Part shown: positions 1 to 9,032 of the stretch, piece after piece | How positions within the stretch are numbered: position 1 is the stretch's first letter | Layout of the letters: every line of letters starts with the position of its first letter | Assembly (NCBI GenBank): GCA_000697475.1 | Contig: JNEU01000537.1 | Coordinates: 1 to 17,677, forward strand | DNA: 17,677 bases | From: Lichtheimia corymbifera B2541 | Lineage: Eukaryota > Mucoromycota > Mucoromycetes > Mucorales > Lichtheimiaceae | Direction of reading: 5' to 3' | Translations under genes and position numbers: made by a program | Notes under the pieces: model-generated | Told to the model about the DNA's origin: nothing | Database searches by the model: none | Seen by the model: the letters and a program-made list of their open reading frames with translations, nothing else

Positions 1-1
1 T

Positions 2-2403
2 AAGACGATCACGAAGGCCCATGAAGATTGCCAGCATGGTGGAAAGCATGCTACGCTTGCAAGGGTAAGTAAATTGGTAGATCGATTAAATGTTACTTAT
101 ATTTACACGTGAAACGTATATAGCTTGCCAGGTACATACACTGCCCCGATCTGTTTGTACGCAAGGTTATCAAGCATTGCAGCACATGCGCAACGCATTA
201 CATTAGAGGTCGCCCACAAACAGCTGCTAGAGCCATTCATGCATCAACATTCATGCATATTGTTCAGGTAAGTCCAGCGTATTTAATCTAGATGAAGTGT
301 GTACCAGCTTTACTCATACATAATACAGATGGACTTGATTGATTATGGGGGACCTAGTACTGCACGTGGCAGGGCACGCTATATCTTCCATATCAGGGAC
401 CATAAATCCAAGTTCTCGTGGGCATACCCTCTTTTGAAGAAGGATTCGCATGTTATTGGTCAAAAGCTGCATGAACTGTTTTGTCTAGTTGGTCCTCCAG
501 TAATTCTACAAAGCGATAATGGCGGTGAATTTAAATCTGACCAAATGGTAAGGGTTGAATGGAATAACGCCTTCAAGATTTTCACTAAGAGCTACCATGT
601 AGAAAGCTGAGCTGAAGCGTAAGTGGCCTACGCTACATTTTGTACATGGACGACCACGCTATCCCCAGGCTCAAGGCTTAATCGAACGCGCAAATCAAAT
701 CCTCAAAAACAAGCTGAAAACCTGGGTTCAGGACCATCCAGAAGCCAACCATTGGTCTGAAGGCCTAGGGATCGTCGTGTATGCAATGAATACATCATAC
801 ACCAGGGTTATCAATGACACGGCGTATCGATTTGTGTTTGGGCAATCACCACGACCGGATGCACACCATTTACGCGGTTATCTCGAGTCTCTGCAAGGCG
901 ATCAAGAGGAATTGAATGCGAATGACATTGATATTGAGGCTGTTGGAATGCAAGGTCTTAACGAGGAGGGAAATGCAGAAGACCTTTACGACAGTGATGA
1001 AGCGATGTATCATGCTGCACAGAGAGCTACAGTTTTTTCTGATGAGGAGGAGGACGAAAATCATAGCGTGCGAGTCCACGAGGGAGGCTTATCGAACGAT
1101 GAGACGACCAATGGTAAGTCTTCACGAGCTTCAAAGAAGTAACGATTGCCAAATGCGCTAACAATGGGATAGTCGACGACCGTATTTCAAATGCTGGTGA
1201 TGTGCTACACCTTGATGATGCAGCAAATGATGTGGCTAGCCAAGGTAGCTATGGAGCCATTTCAAACGCTCAATGTAAGTATCATATGCAGCATACTAAG
1301 TATACTATCGAAAGCTAATTTTGTAAAAGATGAAGCCGATGATGAAGAGCCAAGTAACGATCATGTACGATATATCGAGCTTCGTACCCTTAAGGTCAAG
1401 GCCTAACAACAATGCCACTCGACGAAATCGATGATTATGCTGATATGTACGGTAACCAATTTTTGCCCAGCGTGAACACCGCATTTGAAGTCGATGATGA
1501 CGGCAATCGTCAAGATCTGAACATCCAGGACATTTTTGATGACGACTTCAATGACCAGTTTTTGCCAACGTTTGATCCCGATGCCAACGATATACATGCG
1601 GAGCAACTCGATGATCCATCCGACCATGAGAGCAATGGTGGTACGGAATCCATCGATGATGCATCTTGTGACCATACAAGTCGTGATTTGTATATGCCAC
1701 CTCGACATGACGCTATTCGTGAGGCAGCGGGAAGACGCTACGACCAAAATGTTGAATCGATCCAACAGCAGTAAGTCTATTGTATACCATTCCTTGGCAA
1801 GGTTACTAACGTAGGCATATAAAAAGATTGCTTCAACGACAAGGAGAGCCACCCCTTTACGGTATCGGTGACTACGTTGGTGTTTTCATCGATAAGCGTG
1901 ATCGTACTGCAAGTGACCCCCATTACCTCCCATGTGTCATCTATGACACGCGAAGATATGACGATGGTCCAATGCTGTACAAGGTTCGATGCAAGGACGG
2001 AATCCTTTCTACTAGTTATCATGCTAGAGACCTCAAGAATTTCAAAGGCTGCGAATTCCCGGATTTGGAACACGTCATACAGTCACCGGTGGATAAGGAT
2101 ACTCCAGTACTCTCAGTGCGACATGCTACAAGGCTAATGCATGGTTCAGGGCCAAACGGTAATTCGATCACTTGCAGGTGCAGCACTGGATGCAAAAATG
2201 GAAGATGCCCATGTCGTCGAGTCAATAACTATTGCACTCTGAAATGCCATTCACAAAGTACTCGTAACTGTAGCAACACCAATCTTCCTTCCACTTCTAA
2301 TGGGGGCAAATCTCGCCGTCATCGTATCAGCAAACCTGAAATTGCCCGTCGCCCAATCACTCGATCGTTATCTACAAGACAAACACGGTCTGCTCGCAGA
2401 TGA
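2..2403 (+). CDS. Integrase-type DDE protein with Cys-rich tail (5' partial)
   Basis: I read eight exons: 2-64, 124-267, 329-547, 603-1113, 1173-1274, 1330-1353, 1395-1770 and 1815-2403. They sum to 2028 nt, exactly 675 codons plus TGA, in one frame. Introns are 41-61 nt, GT-AG. Domains in order: an H2C2-like zinc module (AHEDCQH, later HCSTC); an rve/RNase-H-fold core with D in DLIDY (332), D in QSDNGGEF (515) and E in GLIERANQ (684), the last two separated by 37 residues; the GRPRYPQAQG signature; a long Asp/Glu-rich linker; an SH3-like stretch (YGIGDYVGVF); and a cysteine cluster at 2173-2250 (CRCSTGCKNGRCPC...CTLKCH). This order resembles KRBA2/SCAND3/Ginger-type integrases, whose catalytic role is strand transfer of element ends. 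All three acidic residues are present, so activity is possible. The sixth intron (1354-1394) is the weakest join; it could instead mark a frameshift. The 5' end lies outside the window. Confidence 0.8.
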
Positions 2404-2450
2404 GCATATAAAGAGATGATCCTTCGACAACATTAGATATTATAACCAAC

Positions 2451-2456
2451 AATAAA
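2451..2456 (+). terminator. Poly(A) signal of the integrase gene
   Basis: AATAAA lies 48 nt after the TGA of the integrase gene on the same strand. A second AATAAA sits near 2535. Position and sequence fit a eukaryotic 3' end. Confidence 0.5.
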
Positions 2457-2672
2457 GCCAACATGGTATTACCTACATCAGTGATAAACCATAGAAGTTA
2501 TTGATTCAACTACTATATCGTCTATGAATGATAGGGTAATAAAATTAAAAACCATTTGTATTTGTGTCAGTTCTTGGACAAAGACATATTTATTGATCTG
2601 TATCATGGTTTATATACAGATTCGGAATGCTAACTATAACTGACAATGCTAATTTACGATGTTTACGATAAT

Positions 2673-2805
2673 CCCGAAATGACCCGGGTCGTTTCGGGAA
2701 TGTCTGTGTAGGCTGAAATGACCCGGGTCATATTGGGATCCGGTTTTGACCCGGGTCATTTTGGGTTATTTCCAGAAATGACCCACATCCCGAAATGACC
2801 CACAA
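2673..2805. repeat. Cluster of GACCCGGGTC palindromes
   Basis: Three palindromes centred on GACCCGGGTC occur at about 2673-2698, 2713-2737 and 2740-2765, followed by two direct half-sites GAAATGACCCAC near 2775-2805. The first is almost perfect over 26 nt (CCCGAAATGACCC / GGGTCGTTTCGGG, one mismatched pair). The cluster lies between the integrase gene 3' end and the point where the neighbouring TPR homology stops. It could be the terminal or subterminal repeats of a mobile element, a satellite fragment, or multiple binding sites for a dimeric protein. The sequence alone does not decide. Confidence 0.85.
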
Positions 2806-3126
2806 CATATCCACACGTTCGAGTGCTGTATCATACACGTGGGTTGCTGCCATGTATCTTCCTTGTTCCATATGAATGTATCCTTGGCATAGGTAGCCCA
2901 GTGTTGATGCTGGATTTATTTCCTGCATTTTAGTTGCTGTCTCCAAGCCTTTGACAAATTGTGCACAAGCAACATACGATCGAGCTCGCAGGTCGAGTAG
3001 ATGGAGTTGGAGATTCTGCAATTCATTGTCAATGGCGATCGTCTCCTAAATGACATGGGCGTGTTCGCCTTGAGATGCTGCATTGCGTAGGGTGTCAACA
3101 ATAGTAAAGTCAATAGTGTGGGTCAT
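2806..3126 (-). pseudogene. Truncated TPR/F-box family N-terminus with in-frame TAG
   Basis: Reading leftwards from ATG at 3124-3126 gives MTHTIDFTIVDTLRNAASQG, then a TAG at 3046-3048, then in the same frame an N-terminal repeat block (LQLHLLDLRARSYVAC ... NPASTLGYLCQGYIHMEQG ... YDTALERVD). It matches the N-terminus of the full-length paralogue at 5735-7774, which has SPSSPLGYIREATIYSEQG at the equivalent place. Homology stops at about 2810, where the palindrome cluster starts, so the F-box and LRR parts are missing. A single stop and an abrupt 3' loss point to a decayed copy. The frame is also open for about 108 codons upstream of this ATG, to 3450, with TTTTCAG immediately before the start. 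Whether that is an extension, an upstream exon or chance is unclear. The family assignment is fairly secure; functionality is unlikely. Confidence 0.65.
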
Positions 3127-3450
3127 AACTGAAAAGAAGGCAAGGAAAAAGGGGTCACAAGAATACGTGCAGCATGATGCCCCTGATAATAAGCGTCGCG
3201 CTTGTACTACCTTGCATGCATACCAATCTACCAGATTACTGTATCTTTCAGCTGTGTAAATAGGTATTCCCACTGCTTCGTACACTACCAAATAAGAAAT
3301 AAAGCGAATGAATAATATGCGTTCCTGTGTGAATGCATGTTCCCTTTCATTGGCTTCAGAAAGCAATTCATTCTGAAACATCATCATCTTTGTGTAACAT
3401 TGGATGCTGCATGGGAAGATGGTTCGCTCTACCGGTTCATAGTGCAGCAT

Positions 3451-5670
3451 TAGGGGTTGCTTGTTAATGGAAGTAATCCATTCATGAGTGTACCTTGTAG
3501 AATGCTGTAATGTGCATCTGGGTGATGCTACTTTTCTATACTGCTTTATGTATCAACTATGTATGTTATTAACCTTTTGCTTTTTATAATGCTGCAACAT
3601 GAGTTGATGGTATATACGAAAGACAGCATTGAATTCAAGATTTGCCAGGAAGGGGCTACGGGGTTTATATGTATGGATGACTCGCTCTCGGTTTATAACA
3701 GCCTACTTCATCCGCTTAAGAAATCATATCCATCACAGGTATCTATATCTCCCGGCTCACAATGTTTATTGGTATAGACACTAGAACTACACTAAAACCT
3801 CTAGCAATACCACAACATCTACATTTTGCAAGTATCCCAGTACCATATCCATTCAGCCTTCATCCAGCTGCGGAGCCTCCAGGTTGCAGCCATCCAGGTA
3901 CACCATACCACGCATTCCTCCTTGAGCAATCACATGCAAAAGATCCATCATCCTAACCTACCTCATAACCAACGAGAACCGCCATCCATGCAAATACCAG
4001 AGGACCTGGAGCAGCATCACTAAACATAACGGCACCATCCAAAATAATTGCACGGTAGAAAAAGTGGAAGACAAGCTCTTGAAGGCATCCTTTGCCCAAA
4101 AGGTGTTGTGTCTCCTTTACAACCCATCTCTGAAAATCCGATTGCTGAAGCGTCCATGTTGAATCAAATACAACCAGTGTACGTAAGCATGGTGCTTGTA
4201 AAAGATGCTGCTTCTACCGACGATGATGATCATGTGCCTTTTTAAAGCAAGCAAGCAAGCACTGTTAGGAACTGCAACTATTATATCCCATCACCTTGCA
4301 CGTGCCAATACCTGAAACCATCCAAAATACATACACGCAAAGTTTGTGAGAAGCTGTGGTTTGATGGCAAAACCTTTATCAGTCATGGAGGTGGTGGTTC
4401 CCTTCAAAGCTGTAGACGATGACCAAGCGCGGCCACCACGATCTTGAACAAGCTGACACGATGCTCATTGTTGGCGATTGTTTTCAGGGTGGAGGTGGAC
4501 CTGGCAACCGTAAACGGTGTTTAGCTTGGTGAAAACAGGAAGCTGAAACCAGTGCAAGCAAGCGATGAGCTACCGGTAGTAATAGTGGTGGTGGTAGAGG
4601 CGACACCCAGAGACGATTGTTGGCCGAACAGCAATCTGAATGCAAAACACGATCGACATGGAGTGAAAAGAGAGGGGGTGATCAAGTATAGGAAGGAGGT
4701 GTTGTTGTCGTTGTTGGGGTGAAGGAGAATAAAGCAGCCTCTGTTGACTCGGAAAATTTAGCCTGTAAAAATATTTGGTGGGACGGGGATTCAGTTGCCA
4801 TGGTAATACTCAAACTAGCTATGCCCAATATAGCCATTGGAGAAGACCTTGATCTTGACAATGATAATGACTCGTTAGAGATTTGCGTGCACCTTTTTTA
4901 TCCACTGCATATTGAGCTAATCTCTTCCTCGTGATTAATTCCACATCATCATATGCCTTAAACGCGTCGAACAGCATCCAGCTGGTGGGCATGCTTGATG
5001 CTGTCCCAAAAGACAATAATAGCAATGATACTCTTTTATCGTGACATAACTTCTTCTTGGCATTTAATGTAGTAGTTGACACCATACTCACCTTACATCA
5101 ACAGCTTTACCATATTCGTGCGATGCTGCATGCGTGTTTGTGTCACCTCTTCCTTTCCCACCACATTAACTACTATACAATGGATGAGCTTCCGTTACAT
5201 GGTGAATGCTTTACCACGTGTAATGGATTAAGTAATATACCCTCTTTTTCATCCTGGATTGAGATACGACCTCTAAGGGTCCATTTTCCTTTATTTCCTT
5301 GAGATGAATCATCAGCTGGCGTTACACAACGTCCAAACATATGATGATTGAAGATCTTTTGTCATATGCTCACTTTACCAACGATAACAAGAAGCATGTA
5401 CCTTCCTTTTTGTATGAAGAGGAATCCTTCCGTCTTTATGAAGAAAAATAAAAGCAAGGTTATAGATTCAATTCACTTTCCGGCTCAAAATGGTACCAAC
5501 CCGTTGCATGTCAGCTTTCGTTCCTCCATTATAGTGGATTTGCTTCTTGTGTCGATTGATTCATATAGTAGTTGCAGCTCTGGATGGGAATAGCTTTTTA
5601 TTTTCAGAACAAATTTCCCCATGATCAACCATTAAGATTTGGATGATGATCATGTTGAAGGTATTGAAGG
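3451..5670. other. Gene-poor stretch; only ambiguous open frames
   Basis: No frame here shows a recognisable domain. Several frames of 60-90 codons are open on both strands over the same bases (for example 3955-4222 minus, 3921-4160 plus, 4048-4245 plus, 4719-4934 plus, 4819-5091 minus), as expected by chance at this base composition. A short AAGC run lies at 4244-4260. A weak case for an old gene on the minus strand between about 3955 and 4510 is given in the findings. I make no gene call. Confidence 0.5.
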
Positions 5671-5672
5671 GC

Positions 5673-5678
5673 TTTATT
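5673..5678 (-). terminator. Poly(A) signal of the full-length F-box gene
   Basis: The minus strand reads AATAAA here, about 57 nt beyond the stop codon at 5735-5737. This is the usual place for a 3' end signal. Confidence 0.5.
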
Positions 5679-5734
5679 TCTTCTTCTCCTTAATACTAAT
5701 GATATAGCAATGGGGGGATATTGAAGGGAATTGT

Positions 5735-7774
5735 TCAAAAGGAAATAAACGTATTGCCGTTCGTAACCTTCAACCCAGGTCTTTGTCTGCGGAGACGCCG
5801 AATACCGCGCATGTTGACTACCTTTGCATAGTACGTCTCGATCCATTTGAGGTGTGAAAAGGTTTGAATAGCATACCAAAAGTTGTCATCGCCCTCGGTG
5901 CTAACGACTGAAAATGCCAGTTTCTCCAAATGTTCAAGTCGTTTCAAGTCGTTGATTGAATGGATGGATGGCGCGTTGCTGCAGTTGATCCCAAGGCTGC
6001 TTAAATGAGGACATCCCTTAACAAGCCCATCAAGGAACCTTTGCATTTGGTTGGAATCCCAAAGACCATTAAAGCGGACGATTAGGTGTTGAAGCTGATG
6101 AAGGTGAAGAATTGCATATAACACGTTGTCAATGCTTTTTGCGTTGGTGAAATCAATAACGAGTTCTTTCAAGTGTGGATGATTGGTAAACCGGAGGAGG
6201 TATAGTGCGATGAGTGATTTCTGATCAACGTCGTGTATACCGCCAATCTCCAAATGTAGCTTTTTAAGATAGGATGGTACCACATCCAGCACTGCAACGT
6301 TGGCACTGACCGTTTCTGTTGATATCTTCAATTCTTCAAGCATGGGTGCATGTCGTAGTATCCACCATCCCGAGTTGTCAAGGCAAAGCTTTTTTAATCG
6401 ATCATACTGAATCGTGTAAATATCCTCATGTTCTGATCCAAAATCCACGTCGAATCGGAGGCGTTTGAGCGTTCGTTGACATTGCCGAAGTATATAATCG
6501 ATATTCTCCCAAATAGGACCTTCAAAGTACGTCACCATGATGGTAAGATCCGTAATGCCAATCTCTTCGCACATAGGGCCTTGATCTGACAAGATGAATT
6601 CCAAGCCTGGGCCATCGTTGTAGACTTCAAGACTTTTCATCCATGGACAATTGTCCAACACACCGCGTGCTGGTTCCATAACATTGCAAGGACACAATGT
6701 AAGGTTCTTAAGTGATGGTAAACGTTTTGCGAGCGACATGATCTCATTGTAGGAAAGGTCTCTTTCTGCAAGTTCAATAGATAATGTCGCCAATGTGGTG
6801 CATGTCGCCATCATTGGAAGCGAGGCGAGGTCATCAGCAGAGTCGAGAAATAACTTTAGTGAAATCAAATTGGGGCAGTTGAGCAGAACATCGCCTATTG
6901 GTAACATGACGCCGGAGGGTCGTACAATTTGAAGATGCGTCAAGGTGCTGCTGATCGACTTTAATGAGGCAACCAAGTGATCCACACAATCCGCTGTGAA
7001 GTCTAGATGAGGTACAATGGTGAATATAAATGCATTTAGAAACAAATACAACAACTTACGATCAATAATCAACTCTTGTAATGAGCAAAAGTCATTCTGG
7101 CGTAATAGATCCCCCAACCATGTGCCTTGAGAGAATTGTCCAATATTCAATGACTTGACATGCCGAGCAAATGCAGTGATCTGAGTCTCCTTTTCTTCAT
7201 ACTCGGTCTCCTCAAAGTCAGTCATAAAGCGTAATCCATTGATCGATTGAAGAACACGCTCACGCCATGGATGGGACACATACAAATACGGCCATGGTGT
7301 GAAAGGCTGCAAGCACCAATAGTCGGTAAACAGTGGGATGATCGTGGTTATAACAATGTCGTTTGGTAGTTGAGTGATAAAATCAATGCGTATGTTTTGG
7401 CGTTGTTCAGCATCGGCCTTGATTTGGTGTAGTGTATCATAGCGCGTATCCATGGTATCAGCCATACGGAGACCTTCGTTGCATATGTAAATGACTTGTC
7501 GCTGTTTTCCTTGTTCACTGTATATGGTGGCTTCACGTATATATCCAAGTGGTGAAGAAGGCGAGAGCTGTTGCATGACTTTGGCATCGTGAAGAGCAGA
7601 TTCAAAGTGGGCAAGCTTTGACAACCCAATGGCGCGACGATCTAAAGCTGACAAGATGGGCTCGAGGGATTGACGCAGTTGACATGTCGAATCGTGAACA
7701 AGCTTTGTATATTTATCAGAAGAGACTGTGAGCGTAGGCTGCTGGCAAAAGACGTTCCAAATAGAGCATGTCAT
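5735..7774 (-). CDS. TPR/F-box/LRR protein, full length
   Basis: The exons are 7060-7774 and 5735-7002. The intron at 7003-7059 (57 nt, GTAAGT...CATCTAG) contains no stop and is divisible by three, so the unspliced frame is 679 residues and the spliced protein 660. From the N-terminus: helical TPR-like repeats at about residues 40-105; an F-box at about 130-178 (IDFITQLPNDIVITTIIPLF, then WRERV); then leucine-rich repeats to about 650 (HLDFTADCV, LTHLQIV, NLISLKLFL, LKNLTLCPC, HLKELVIDF, HLSSLGINC). F-box proteins usually recruit substrates to SCF ubiquitin ligases through Skp1, with the LRRs as the substrate-binding surface; that role is known for the family and inferred here. ATG 7774 follows a pyrimidine-rich leader, and TATAAAAAG lies about 130 nt upstream. 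It is the only undamaged member of the local family. Substrate unknown. Confidence 0.9.
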   Translation of the reverse strand: MTCSIWNVFCQQPTLTVSSDKYTKLVHDSTCQLRQSLEPILSALDRRAIGLSKLAHFESALHDAKVMQQLSPSSPLGYIREATIYSEQGKQRQVIYICNEGLRMADTMDTRYDTLHQIKADAEQRQNIRIDFITQLPNDIVITTIIPLFTDYWCLQPFTPWPYLYVSHPWRERVLQSINGLRFMTDFEETEYEEKETQITAFARHVKSLNIGQFSQGTWLGDLLRQNDFCSLQELIIDRKLLYLFLNAFIFTIVPHLDFTADCVDHLVASLKSISSTLTHLQIVRPSGVMLPIGDVLLNCPNLISLKLFLDSADDLASLPMMATCTTLATLSIELAERDLSYNEIMSLAKRLPSLKNLTLCPCNVMEPARGVLDNCPWMKSLEVYNDGPGLEFILSDQGPMCEEIGITDLTIMVTYFEGPIWENIDYILRQCQRTLKRLRFDVDFGSEHEDIYTIQYDRLKKLCLDNSGWWILRHAPMLEELKISTETVSANVAVLDVVPSYLKKLHLEIGGIHDVDQKSLIALYLLRFTNHPHLKELVIDFTNAKSIDNVLYAILHLHQLQHLIVRFNGLWDSNQMQRFLDGLVKGCPHLSSLGINCSNAPSIHSINDLKRLEHLEKLAFSVVSTEGDDNFWYAIQTFSHLKWIETYYAKVVNMRGIRRLRRQRPGLKVTNGNTFISF
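7003..7059 (-). other. In-frame 57-nt intron of the full-length F-box gene
   Basis: Donor GTAAGT and acceptor CATCTAG flank 57 nt without an in-frame stop. Removing it joins LQELIID to HFTADC, which aligns with LKTLHMD/GVYSK of the paralogue at 11750-13267 after its own intron is removed. The retained form would insert 19 mostly hydrophobic residues. Confidence 0.75.
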
Positions 7775-7903
7775 TGTCAGGTCAGGGCGTGAGAGTGAGA
7801 GAGGCGAGATACAGCGGTGCCAAGAAAAGCCCGCCCAAGCATAAAATCCATTAGCTCAGCCCCCTGTCACCAGTCAACACAGCCTTTTATTTCAACAACA
7901 CCC

Positions 7904-7912
7904 CTTTTTATA
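7904..7912 (-). promoter_or_regulatory. TATA-like element upstream of the full-length F-box gene
   Basis: The minus strand reads TATAAAAAG about 130 nt before ATG 7774. A second TATA-like ATAAAAGG lies at about 7883-7890. The leader between them and the ATG is pyrimidine-rich. This is position-based inference. Confidence 0.35.
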
Positions 7913-8297
7913 CTTGACGACCTTCTGCAAAGCTCTTGTTTTATTCCTTGTTGACATTGTTCACGCGCCATGTTCCATTGAATCTGTTGCCAGCCAACAT
8001 TCGTTTCCTGGTTACGCGCCATCTCTGCAACTGCACGCCTCTTGGCTTATGCTCGTTTCAGCTCCCTCTTTTATATACAGCCAGTTTACACTTTTACGCT
8101 TCGACAAAGACACCTTGCTGAAAAACGATCGTTAACCATTGCGGTTCCCCCATTGTGCTCATTCTGTATTGGGCCATCTTGAACACAGCAACAAGTCAAA
8201 AAGCACCCGAGGCAGTCGTCCAGCATAAACATGCTACCAACAAACTAAGGGCTTCTCTCAAACTTGCGGATATATAGACTTTGTGATAGGTCCAAAC

Positions 8298-8708
8298 ATG
8301 GGTACGTCAATTAAGGTGGGAGGTTAAGTTGGTATGGTGTATATACAGGAGCTACTTGGTTCAAGCTTCTGACCACCGTTATCTTCAAAAGGTGCATATC
8401 AAACATGGCAAGGCATATGATACGCGTCGATGGTTTAGTACCCCTAATGATGAAAGAAGGATTACAAGCTACAAGACATCCTCTCTTCAAGGACATGGAC
8501 TGGTCTTATCTTGGCGTGCAAGGACTGTACGTTTTGGAAGTTGTGGAGTGGAGCGATGCTGACATGGTGCGTTCCATTTCGTATTCATAGCATACTCAGC
8601 GATCAAGGGATTGACTAAAGTCTATAGATGGTAGGCCATTTGGAAAAACAGTTTGCGGAGGGAATCATCTATGCTATGGCGTTACGCAACCGTGGGGACT
8701 ATACGTAA
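8298..8708 (+). CDS. Small three-exon protein, about 100 residues, unknown function
   Basis: The exons are 8298-8301 (ATGG only), 8349-8566 and 8628-8708, separated by GT-AG introns of 47 nt (GTACGT...TATACAG) and 61 nt (GTGCGT...GACTAAAGTCTATAG). They sum to 303 nt, one frame of 100 codons plus TAA. The product starts MGATWFKLLTTVIFK, continues through MMKEGLQATRHPLFKDMDWS and GVQGLYVLEVVEW, and ends ALRNRGDYT. The N-terminal third is hydrophobic and basic, which could fit a mitochondrial or membrane protein. I do not recognise the family. The size and the KEGLQ and GVQGL strings are faintly like mitochondrial ATP synthase subunit g, but the spacing does not fit well. A start at ATG 8405 giving 80 residues is the alternative. 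AATAAA lies at 8938-8943. It is transcribed away from the F-box gene to its left and towards the one to its right. Confidence 0.5.
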
Positions 8709-8937
8709 ACGTTGGATGAAAACAGGATGGATGTGGTAAGAGCTGCAAGTTTGGACAATGAAGGAGGTTACATATTGTGTTATAGCTAGCTGTGGTAGGA
8801 TAGTTTTTTTTATTCCATGTAAACAAAAATAGTCAACGTAAGATTGCGAAGGATATACATATCAGGATCACTGGCAAGGGCGGTTGATGTTACTATTGCT
8901 GGATAAACACGTGTATATATGATAACGTGGTTAATTC

Positions 8938-8956
8938 AATAAAGCAATGTTTTATT
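8938..8956. terminator. Back-to-back poly(A) signals of two convergent genes
   Basis: Plus-strand AATAAA at 8938-8943 suits the small gene ending at 8708. Minus-strand AATAAA (TTTATT on plus, 8951-8956) lies about 77 nt past the stop of the F-box gene at 9033. The two signals are only 7 nt apart, so the transcripts should overlap at their 3' ends. Confidence 0.5.
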
Positions 8957-9032
8957 ATACGAGCAAGAGGTGGTTTTCATGGTAATAGCTGATTGTATGC
9001 TTGTATATGCCTGAGATGAGACAACACCTTTG

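Noticed and set aside
1403..1852. 149-codon open frame on the minus strand
   Set aside because: It is antisense to integrase exons and an intron; the plus strand has the domain motifs and splice structure.
3559..3777. 72-codon plus frame
   Set aside because: No recognisable motif, no clear promoter or poly(A) context; possible exon but unsupported.
4241..4260. AAGC microsatellite as a notable element
   Set aside because: Only about four units; ordinary simple repeat.
4719..5091. Overlapping 71- and 90-codon frames on opposite strands
   Set aside because: Both partly overlap, neither shows a domain or splice context, and lengths are within chance expectation.
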